Positions 1-5,813 of a stretch of DNA of 7,024 bases are shown piece by piece; the stretch's first letter is position 1; each line of letters starts with the position of its first letter. A program made the position numbers and the translations under genes. Source of the stretch: Planctomycetota bacterium (GTDB lineage: Bacteria; Planctomycetota; PUPC01; JACPCR01); contig JASLXP010001010.1 of the NCBI GenBank assembly GCA_030740295.1, positions 1 to 7,024 on the forward strand, written 5' to 3'. The notes under the pieces are model-generated. The model worked only from the letters and a program-made list of their open reading frames with translations. It made no database searches and was not told where the DNA came from.

Positions 1-2
1 TC

Positions 3-113
3 AACCGAGTGGAATTGGATGATGAGGAGCTGATTCTTCTGGATGTTTACTGGGGCGTGGAGACGAATGGAGGCCAAAAGGGCCTCCAACGAATTAAAGG
101 AAACAACGAATGA
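3..113 (+). CDS. 3' end of an unidentified protein-coding gene (partial)
   Basis: Plus-strand frame 3 is open from the window edge to a TGA at 111-113 and encodes about 36 residues. The first half, VELDDEELILLDVYWGVE, is acidic and hydrophobic in the way of a real protein C-terminus, and the other two plus frames are closed by stops within 35 bases. The last 14 or so residues (GGQKGLQRIKGNNE) come from the small hairpin at 69-87 and from the first copy of the 42-bp repeat. The repeat therefore seems to have supplied the tail and the stop codon. The gene converges on hpt, with the repeat cluster between them. I do not recognise the family from so short a fragment. It could be a chance open frame, but the composition argues mildly for a real gene. 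Confidence 0.5.
   Translation, partial: NRVELDDEELILLDVYWGVETNGGQKGLQRIKGNNE
69..87. repeat. Small perfect hairpin, 7-bp stem
   Basis: GGAGGCC (69-75) pairs with GGCCTCC (81-87) across the loop AAAAG. The left arm resembles the GGAGGC end of the inverted repeat copy at 181-216. It may be the remnant of a fourth, inverted copy facing the copy at 76-117. It lies inside the 3' end of the partial plus-strand gene and has no T-tract, so it does not look like an intrinsic terminator. Confidence 0.6.
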
Positions 114-117
114 AGAA
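76..117 (+). repeat. 42-bp direct repeat, copy 1
   Basis: This segment is identical base for base to 129-170, 53 bp downstream. Its last 36 bases (82-117) are also the exact reverse complement of 181-216. The unit has internal structure: CAACGAAT occurs at 87-94 and again at 104-111, a 17-bp period. It overlaps the stop codon (111-113) of the partial plus-strand gene. No known repeat family was recognised. Confidence 0.9.
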
Positions 118-128
118 GAAAAGAAAGA

Positions 129-170
129 AAAAGGGCCTCCAACGAATTAAAGGAAACAACGAATGAAGAA
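129..170 (+). repeat. 42-bp direct repeat, copy 2
   Basis: This is a perfect second copy of 76-117, separated from it by an 11-base purine-only spacer (118-128). It forms the left arm of the long hairpin that ends next to hpt. CAACGAAT recurs at 140-147 and 157-164. Confidence 0.9.
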
Positions 171-216
171 AATGCTTTTTTTCTTCATTCGTTGTTTCCT
201 TTAATTCGTTGGAGGC
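135..216. repeat. 38-bp perfect inverted repeat forming a long hairpin next to the hpt 3' end
   Basis: Bases 135-172 are the exact reverse complement of 179-216, leaving a 6-base loop (TGCTTT, 173-178). The right arm contains the inverted third copy of the repeat (181-216). The stem ends 9 bases past the hpt stop codon, between two convergent genes, so it could form or protect the 3' end of hpt mRNA or of the plus-strand transcript. It is not a classic intrinsic terminator: the stem is long and largely AT-rich, and there is no clean U-tract after it on either strand. Confidence 0.9.
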
Positions 217-225
217 TTCTTCCTA

Positions 226-765
226 CTAAGCGCCCGCCTCACCTGACATCACCCCTATATACGGCAGGTTTCGATAGCGGCTGTCGTAATCCAGGCCGTA
301 TCCCACCACGAATTCGTTTTCGATATCCAGGCACCAATAATCCGGATGATTGTCCGATTGCCGTTCTGGATTCTGCTTGTTCAGAAGCACGCAGGATTTA
401 AGGGAACGCGGGTTCTTCTCCTTCAGATAGTGGATCAGGGCTGAAAGCGTCAGGCCCGTATCGAAAATGTCATCAATAAGGAGAACGTCGCGGCCCTCTA
501 CATCGAGACTGAGTTCCTTAAGAATCTTCACATTGCCGCTGGAGGTCGTGCCGCTGCCGTAACTCGAAGCTGCTATGACATCGAAGGTGAGCTTGAGTGG
601 GAGCTTGCGGATGAGGTCAGCCAGAAAGACAACGCTGCCGTTGAGGACGGCCACCAGCACCAGATCCCCTTCCGCATAATCTTCTTTGAGCCGCTCGGCG
701 AGGTCGTCAATGGCCTTCGCGATTTCGTCTTCGCTGACCAGGATGCGCTCAATCTCGGGGAACAT
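226..765 (-). CDS. hpt: Hypoxanthine phosphoribosyltransferase
   Basis: Purine salvage enzyme of the cytosol, expected to join hypoxanthine (and often guanine) to PRPP to give IMP or GMP and pyrophosphate. At 179 residues it has the normal length for bacterial Hpt. The type I PRT signature VLLIDDIFDTGLTL is at residues 94-107. LNGS (41-44) forms the early phosphate loop, SSYGSG (67-72) the flexible loop, and K130 in LLNK sits where the purine-binding lysine is expected. The C-terminal FVVGYGLDYDSRYRNLPYIG (152-171) is highly characteristic of the family. The acidic pair before the signature is Asp-Asp (98-99), where many homologues have Glu-Asp; this is conservative. ATG at 765 is the first ATG and fits the family N-terminus. 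It lies only 2 bp after the eboB stop, with no good Shine-Dalgarno sequence in TCATTGAATAAGC, so translational coupling is likely. Family assignment is very secure. Confidence 0.96.
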   Translation of the reverse strand: MFPEIERILVSEDEIAKAIDDLAERLKEDYAEGDLVLVAVLNGSVVFLADLIRKLPLKLTFDVIAASSYGSGTTSSGNVKILKELSLDVEGRDVLLIDDIFDTGLTLSALIHYLKEKNPRSLKSCVLLNKQNPERQSDNHPDYWCLDIENEFVVGYGLDYDSRYRNLPYIGVMSGEAGA

Positions 766-767
766 GC

Positions 768-1673
768 TTATTCAATGATAAGTGAGTCGTCATCGACTCG
801 CGGTACCTGCCCGCCGCGGAGGACGCTATTGCCTTTGAAGAGTTGGCGTTGATCGATTGGCTGCGGATTGAGCCAGTCTTCCTCATTCATCTGGCCGCTC
901 TGCCCGTAGGCTGCGAGAGCATTGCTGTAACACACCGCGTCGATGTGATCTTGAGGGATGCCCGACTCCTGCATCAGGCGTCGGGTCTTATAGACCGCCA
1001 GGGGATCAGAGACCCCCCAGTCGGCCGCGGAGTCCACGATGATGCGCTCTTTGCCGTATTCCCTCACGATCTCGACCATGCGTTTGTTGCCCATTTTTGT
1101 GCCAGGATAAATCGTGAACGCAGCCCAGTAACCGCGATTCAGTACCTCAGCGACGGTTTCCTCATTGTTATGATCGATCACGACCATACCGGGGTCGACG
1201 CCTACATCTTCTATCGCATCCATGCTGCGGTAAGTGCCGCGCTTCTTGTCGCGATGGGGGGTATGGATCATGACCGGCATCTCCAGCTCGAGAGCCAGCT
1301 CGAGTTGTTTCTTAAAGATGCGGTCCTCCGCCTCGGTCTGATCGTCGTATCCGATCTCGCCGATCGCGACGACGCCTTCCTTCGCAAGATACAGGGGCAA
1401 CAGCTCGACGGCTTCTTCGGCCAATTCCTCGTTGTTGGCCTCTTTTGAATTGACCCCGATGGTGCAGTAATGCCGGACGCCGAACTGAGCTGCACGAAAA
1501 CGTTCCCAGCCGACGAGGCTCGAGAAATAATCCCTGTAAGCGCCCAGTGTCGTACGAGGCTGGCCAAGCCAGAACGCGGGCTCAATGATGGCGACGACGC
1601 CATTGGCGGCCATTCGCTGGTAATCATCGGTCGTCCGCGAGGTCATGTGAATGTGTGGATCGATCAGATTCAT
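768..1673 (-). CDS. eboB: EboB-like TatD-family metal-dependent hydrolase
   Basis: A predicted cytosolic TIM-barrel metallohydrolase of the amidohydrolase/TatD type, 301 residues. The expected metal ligands are visible: HxH in DPHIHM (H7, H9), E106 in GEIGYD, H137 or H140 in MIHTPH, H168 in VIDHNNEE, and D214 in IVDSAADWG. Together they suggest a two-metal site. The substrate is unknown. The EboB name rests on the immediately upstream EboA-domain gene and on the family's known clustering with eboA. An upstream in-frame TTG at 1751 would give 327 residues but would overlap eboA by 68 bases. ATG at 1673 is preferred: the protein then begins MNLIDPHIH, as TatD proteins usually do, and GAGGAG (1680-1685) lies 6 bases upstream. 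In the known ebo clusters of cyanobacteria and Pseudomonas, eboC-F accompany this gene. Here hpt follows instead. Confidence 0.85.
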   Translation of the reverse strand: MNLIDPHIHMTSRTTDDYQRMAANGVVAIIEPAFWLGQPRTTLGAYRDYFSSLVGWERFRAAQFGVRHYCTIGVNSKEANNEELAEEAVELLPLYLAKEGVVAIGEIGYDDQTEAEDRIFKKQLELALELEMPVMIHTPHRDKKRGTYRSMDAIEDVGVDPGMVVIDHNNEETVAEVLNRGYWAAFTIYPGTKMGNKRMVEIVREYGKERIIVDSAADWGVSDPLAVYKTRRLMQESGIPQDHIDAVCYSNALAAYGQSGQMNEEDWLNPQPIDQRQLFKGNSVLRGGQVPRVDDDSLIIE

Positions 1674-1678
1674 CGGCT

Positions 1679-1685
1679 TCTCCTC
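1679..1685 (-). promoter_or_regulatory. Ribosome binding site for eboB, overlapping the eboA stop
   Basis: On the minus strand GAGGAGA runs into the spacer AGCCG and then the ATG at 1673. The eboA stop TGA (1686-1684) shares its last two bases with this Shine-Dalgarno sequence. This decides the eboB start in favour of 1673 over the upstream TTG, and it suggests that eboB is translated by ribosomes finishing eboA. Confidence 0.75.
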
Positions 1686-2562
1686 AATTACCTTCAAGTT
1701 CTTCAGCGATTCTGCTCCAGGAAAGCTCACCGGTTTCGATAGCGCTCGCAAGTTCTGGTCTCGAGCTCAACAGCTCTGCAGCGCGTCCAGCCGGACATTT
1801 GGATAGTGTGAGGGCAGCGCCTTTCTGCTCCAGTTCCGTTCCTTCCCTCAAAACTTTTTCAAGATCATTCAGTGCGCCTTCATCCACGTACGGGGCGACG
1901 TTACGCCAGAGCTCAGGGCTTACGGTACGGCCCGCGGCCCAGCGCTCGTGCGCAAAATCTACCAGCATGTGTGCCAGATCTTTATTCGATCGCTCATCCA
2001 TACCGATCATTGGATCGAGTAGTGCTTCAACAAACAGCGCTTTCAGTACCATCTGGTTCCATGCGCTTTCATCCAGAAACTCGGCAGGGTACGGATTGCG
2101 ATGCGCTACCGCACAGAAGGCTGTCCGTATGTTTGTCCGGACTCCTTCGGCTGCACGGAGCTTATGCGCCTCCTGGTGAGGCAGGATTGGGAGCGATTGG
2201 TACAGCGCAACGAGCTCATCCACCGAGCCGGTGGAGAAGAGCTTGTCCAGGCTGTCCAGATATCTTTCCTTGTCGTCCGAAGGAAAGGTCAGGACCAGCA
2301 GGGTCCTCGCGGCCTGGTCGACGCTCCAACCTCTTGGATTCCATCCTGTCCGTGCCTGTTCGGCGTCGGCGAGATCTTCGGCAGACAATGCCAGGTCACT
2401 CTTGCCCACCTTTCGTGGGGTGAATCCAAAGGACAGAAAAAACTTCTGTTGGTCACCGGATGCTGCGTTCTCGAGCCGTTCTTCCAGCCATGCGGTGGCC
2501 TTCTCGTTCAAAGCGCGATCAAGCCAGGATTTGAGGAGCGTTTCAGGTGTGGTTTCTGACAT
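1684..2562 (-). CDS. eboA: EboA domain-containing protein
   Basis: A 292-residue soluble, mostly helical protein with no signal peptide or membrane segment. The conserved EboA core is visible in order: LPHQEAHKLRAAEGVRTN (127-144), NPYPAEFLDE (156-165), AWNQMVLKALF (167-177), DERSNKDLAHML (189-200), ERWAAGR (206-212) and SPELWRNV (215-222). EboA has no established biochemical activity. Its operon is known from cyanobacteria, where it is linked to export of scytonemin precursors, from Pseudomonas, where the EDB locus is linked to nematode repellence, and from Bacteroidetes and algal endosymbionts. The start at ATG 2562 is supported by AGGA 5 bases upstream. The gene leads a tight block: eboB begins 10 bp after its stop. 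The N-terminal 100 residues are less conserved in what I can recall, so the family call rests on the 125-225 region. Confidence 0.85.
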   Translation of the reverse strand: MSETTPETLLKSWLDRALNEKATAWLEERLENAASGDQQKFFLSFGFTPRKVGKSDLALSAEDLADAEQARTGWNPRGWSVDQAARTLLVLTFPSDDKERYLDSLDKLFSTGSVDELVALYQSLPILPHQEAHKLRAAEGVRTNIRTAFCAVAHRNPYPAEFLDESAWNQMVLKALFVEALLDPMIGMDERSNKDLAHMLVDFAHERWAAGRTVSPELWRNVAPYVDEGALNDLEKVLREGTELEQKGAALTLSKCPAGRAAELLSSRPELASAIETGELSWSRIAEELEGN

Positions 2563-2712
2563 TCGATTCCTGGGGCCGCGTGCTGCGGTGGTGGTTCAAA
2601 ATTCAGGATTCAAGGTTCGGCTCGACGTACCCTCAGATCTAAAATCCTGACTAACTTGACAATGTTAACACTGGTCTCGAGAGGCCGTGGCCTCTCTGGA
2701 GTCACTGTCAGA
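2563..2712. other. 150-bp spacer between the cytochrome gene and eboA
   Basis: No gene was found here. It should carry any promoter of the eboA-eboB-hpt block. On the minus strand TTGTCA (2662-2657) is a possible -35, but no convincing -10 follows at the right distance. An 8-bp inverted repeat, TCAGGATT (2603-2610) and AATCCTGA (2643-2650), encloses a 32-base interval. It could be an operator or simply decayed repeat sequence. Confidence 0.4.
2679..2696 (-). terminator. GC-rich hairpin 3' of the PSCyt1/DUF1553 gene
   Basis: GAGAGGCC (2679-2686) and GGCCTCTC (2689-2696) are perfectly complementary. Allowing a 4-base loop, the stem is 7 bp. It begins 16 bases after the TAG of the large cytochrome gene, which is where a terminator would sit. 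There is no run of U on the minus strand after the stem, so it may only stabilise the 3' end or attenuate read-through into eboA. Confidence 0.45.
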
Positions 2713-5688
2713 CTAATACCTCGTATTCGCCTCATAGAGATTCAGCGTCGTCCTGGCGATGGACGTCCACGCGGCGAGTTCCGATACGTTCACGTCTGCC
2801 GGGACAGGCGCCATTCCGGTACTGACGAGGCTTTTCGCTCCGTCGGGATCTTTGGCAAATTCGGTCTTGTGCTTTTTGGCCAGGCCTTCCATAACGTTGA
2901 GCTCATCTTTGCGGATCTCGCGGGAGAGAACTTCCCGGAACGCCCATCTAATTCGTTCGGAGGGGGTCTTCCCTCCCTCCTTAATGATGCGTTCGGCAAA
3001 TACTCGGGCGGCTTCGACGAAGGTCGGATCATTCATGAGGACAAGCGCCTGTTGCGGAGTGTCAGAGCGGGGCCGTTCCGCAGTGCATTCCTCGCGGCTG
3101 GGAGCATCGAAAGCCAGAAGCATCGGGTGCAGAAACGAGCGTTGCCAATAGGTGTAAAGTCCGCGGCGCCAGCCGTTCTCGTCCGTCTCCGCCTTGTAGG
3201 TGCGGCGTGGAAAATTGAGGTGCTGCCAGTAGCCCGCGGGCTGGTATGGCTTCACGCTCTTGCCGCCAAAATCCTTGACCAGGAGGCCGCTGATGGCAAG
3301 GGCGTTGTCGCGGACCATTTCCGCATCCAGGCGGAAGAAAGACTGCCGGGCGTACCATTCGTTGTTCGGGTCTTTTGCCCGCAGTGCCGGCGAGGCTTGC
3401 GAAACCTGACGATAGGTATCGGTCATCAACATCAGCTTCACCATTTTCCTCATATCCCATCCGCTGTCGCAGAACTCCGCTGCCAGCCAGTCGAGTAATT
3501 CAGGATGCGTTGGGGGATGCCCCTGCCCTCCAAGATCGTCGAGCCGTTTTGAGAGGCCGCGCCCAAAGAACAGTTTCCATAGCCGGTTCACAAAGACTCG
3601 GGCCGTCAGCGGGTTCTCCGGGTCCATGATCCACTTCGCGAGGTCGAGACGGTTTGCGCGTCCTTCCTTCTTGATCTGCTTCATGAATGCGGGCACAGCA
3701 GGCTGGACCACATCGCCCGAGGTGTCCATCCAATTGCCACGGGGCAGAATTTTGATAGGACGAGGATTCGCCTTGGATTTTGAGACCAATGTGGTCAGGA
3801 CATTCTTTTCAGCAGCAACCTTGGCTTTCTTCAGGTCCTCCAGTTTCTTCCGTGCCGCAGCCATTTCCGGCGTCACGCTCCTGAAGTACTTGGATATTTC
3901 CGCGTTCTGTTCTTTGGTGCGAAGATTCTTTGGCGTGCCGATGATGGCGGCGATGTTGTTCGGCACCTCACCGGTCTCAACCAGGCGGAAATAGAAACCG
4001 TCGCCTCCACCGGCATTGCAGATCTTCAGGAGAAGATGATTTTCACCAATCTCCAGCGATGCTCTGACCTTGTCCTGGTTGGCTGCAGGTGCGCGCTTTA
4101 CGTTTTTCGAGAGGATCTTCTTGCCATTGAGCCAGACCTCGATGCTGTCGTCACTGCCCAGAGAAAACTCCACTGGCACTTCCAGTGCGAGGTCGCCATC
4201 TTTGCCCTTCTGGTCTGCTACGGTGATCAGGCGGTATAGATAAGTCGCTGAATTTGCTACGCCCTTGAGTGCATGAACCTTGCCGTCTGCATACTTCGGC
4301 TGCGGAATCCATTTCACCTTTCCGTCCTTGTATTTTCTGGACAGGTCGACGCCTTTCTCCGGACCGTATTGTGTCTTGAAAGCCTTGTTGAAATCTCTTT
4401 CAGCAAACGGGCCAAGCGAAGACCACGGTCCCGGTACGGGCGCGTTGGGCTCGATTTTTTTGCGCAACTTCTCCTCCCAGGACTCCTGTGATTTGGCCAG
4501 ATGAGGTCGAGGCTTTGCGAGGTCTGCGGTGGCTTCGGTGATCTGTTTCTGGATCTCATCGATCTTCTTCTGTTGGCTGGGGGCAGGAACTTTCATGGTG
4601 GCCACCTGCCGGCCGACTGCGGTTTCTTCCAGGTCGGCAAAAAAGGCGGCGAAGCTGTAGAAGTCTCTCGACGAGATAGGGTCGTATTTGTGATCGTGGC
4701 ACTCAGCGCAGCCCATGGTTGCGCCAAGCCATACTGCCGATGTATTACGGACCCGGTCTGCCTGATACTTTGTGAGATACTCGCCGGCCTGCGCGCCGCC
4801 TTCCTGCGTGGTCTGGTTCAGGCGGTTGTAGCCGGAGGCGATTTTCTGCTCGTTGCCTGATTCCGGCAGCAGGTCGCCCGCGAGTTGTTCGTAAGTGAAC
4901 TGGTCGAACTTCTTGTTCTGATTAAAGGCGCGGACGACGTAGTCACGATACGGCGCGATATCGCGATGATTGTCACTGTGATATCCGATGGTGTCGGCAA
5001 ACCGGACAAGGTCGAGCCAGTAGATGGCCATACGCTCGCCGTAGTGCGGGGAGGCCAGCAGCTCATCGACAACCTTCTCATATGCTTTGGGTGACTTATC
5101 ATTCACGAATGCTCTCACCTGGGCGGGAGTCGGCGGCAGCCCAAGCAGATCAAAATACAGACGGCGAATGAGCGTGATACGGTCCGTCGGCCTGGAAGGC
5201 TTCAGCCCTTTCTCTTTCAGCATCGCAAGGATGAAACTGTCTATCGGCGACTTCACTTCGCCATGTATTTTCGGTATCTCAGGATGCGCCGGGATCACGT
5301 ACGCCCAGTGCTGCTTCCATTTCGCTCCCTGCTCGATCCACTTTTCAATCATCTTGACCTCGCGTGGTGTGAGCGGCTTATTTGTCTCCTCCGGAGGCAT
5401 CCGCTTGTCAAGATCCTTGTGATTAATGCGACCGATAATGAGGCTCTCGGACGGCTTGCCCGGAACGATGGCGAATCCATTCTTGTGCTTCCTGTAAGCA
5501 TCCTCTTTGAGATCCAGGCGGAATTTGCCTTTCCGTTGTCTGGCATCGGGACCGTGGCAGGCGAAACATTTGTCCGTGAACACCGGCCGAATGTGTTTAT
5601 TGAAATCGATCTTTGCGGGTATCGGAACTTCCTTGGCCGAGAGGAATGTTGTGGCAAAGATGCCGAGGATGGCGCAGATTCGTAACAA
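2713..5688 (-). CDS. Exported PSCyt1-DUF1549-DUF1553 (PSD1) cytochrome c-like protein
   Basis: A 991-residue multidomain protein of the planctomycete-type cytochrome family; its reaction is not established. Residues 1-18 (MLRICAILGIFATTFLSA) look like a short signal peptide, so export is predicted. PSCyt1 follows at about 27-125, with haem motif CFACH (41-45) and RMPP (96-99), whose Met is a plausible axial ligand. DUF1549 spans about 145-355 and includes LYFDLLGLPP (177-186) and a second CxxCH, CAECH (327-331), in CAECHDHKYDPIS. A predicted coiled coil (about 373-412), a beta-sandwich-like insert (about 417-572, with GSDDSIEVWLNGKK) and another coil (about 595-632) precede DUF1553 (about 675-985). 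The C-terminus matches the family's usual end, so the gene is complete. The start is TTG at 5688 with AGAGGT 7 bases upstream; no ATG or GTG gives a better signal peptide. The DUF1501 gene that usually follows such proteins is absent. Confidence 0.9.
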   Translation of the reverse strand: MLRICAILGIFATTFLSAKEVPIPAKIDFNKHIRPVFTDKCFACHGPDARQRKGKFRLDLKEDAYRKHKNGFAIVPGKPSESLIIGRINHKDLDKRMPPEETNKPLTPREVKMIEKWIEQGAKWKQHWAYVIPAHPEIPKIHGEVKSPIDSFILAMLKEKGLKPSRPTDRITLIRRLYFDLLGLPPTPAQVRAFVNDKSPKAYEKVVDELLASPHYGERMAIYWLDLVRFADTIGYHSDNHRDIAPYRDYVVRAFNQNKKFDQFTYEQLAGDLLPESGNEQKIASGYNRLNQTTQEGGAQAGEYLTKYQADRVRNTSAVWLGATMGCAECHDHKYDPISSRDFYSFAAFFADLEETAVGRQVATMKVPAPSQQKKIDEIQKQITEATADLAKPRPHLAKSQESWEEKLRKKIEPNAPVPGPWSSLGPFAERDFNKAFKTQYGPEKGVDLSRKYKDGKVKWIPQPKYADGKVHALKGVANSATYLYRLITVADQKGKDGDLALEVPVEFSLGSDDSIEVWLNGKKILSKNVKRAPAANQDKVRASLEIGENHLLLKICNAGGGDGFYFRLVETGEVPNNIAAIIGTPKNLRTKEQNAEISKYFRSVTPEMAAARKKLEDLKKAKVAAEKNVLTTLVSKSKANPRPIKILPRGNWMDTSGDVVQPAVPAFMKQIKKEGRANRLDLAKWIMDPENPLTARVFVNRLWKLFFGRGLSKRLDDLGGQGHPPTHPELLDWLAAEFCDSGWDMRKMVKLMLMTDTYRQVSQASPALRAKDPNNEWYARQSFFRLDAEMVRDNALAISGLLVKDFGGKSVKPYQPAGYWQHLNFPRRTYKAETDENGWRRGLYTYWQRSFLHPMLLAFDAPSREECTAERPRSDTPQQALVLMNDPTFVEAARVFAERIIKEGGKTPSERIRWAFREVLSREIRKDELNVMEGLAKKHKTEFAKDPDGAKSLVSTGMAPVPADVNVSELAAWTSIARTTLNLYEANTRY

Positions 5689-5711
5689 CGTGGTGACCTC
5701 TACCTGAAACG

Positions 5712-5765
5712 GCTGGTTAATGTATCGAGCGCGGGATCTTAGTCAGAACTTTCGGATTAACCAGC
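5712..5765. promoter_or_regulatory. 10-bp inverted repeat upstream of the PSCyt1/DUF1553 gene
   Basis: GCTGGTTAAT (5712-5721) is the exact reverse complement of ATTAACCAGC (5756-5765), with a 34-base interval. It lies 24 bases upstream of the TTG start of the large cytochrome gene and 48 bases past the kdsA stop. It could be a two-site operator, a 5'-leader stem-loop, or an unusually long-looped 3' hairpin for kdsA. No convincing sigma-70 promoter was seen in the interval. The repeat is certain; its role is not. Confidence 0.5.
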
Positions 5766-5813
5766 ATCTATGATGAACCCGATCTACTTGACCGACTTCC
5801 GCCTGACTGCCTG

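Noticed and set aside
76..216. CRISPR array
   Set aside because: Only two direct copies occur, with a purine-only 11-base spacer, and the third copy is inverted. CRISPR arrays have uniform spacers and no inverted units.
135..216. Classical intrinsic terminator for hpt
   Set aside because: The stem is 38 bp and mostly AT-rich, with no U-tract following on the minus strand. It is kept as a repeat with a possible 3'-end role only.
843..1448. 201-residue plus-strand open frame opposite eboB
   Set aside because: It lies wholly antisense to a gene with clear TatD motifs, its sequence is rich in H/R/D without a recognisable domain, and it is a composition effect of the real gene.
1674..1751. N-terminal extension of eboB from TTG at 1751
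   Set aside because: It would overlap the conserved-frame end of eboA, and the extra 26 residues do not resemble a TatD N-terminus. ATG at 1673 has a strong Shine-Dalgarno sequence.
2656..3498. 280-residue plus-strand open frame opposite the end of the cytochrome gene
   Set aside because: It is antisense to the conserved DUF1553 region, the translation is low-complexity and arginine-rich, and no motif was recognised.
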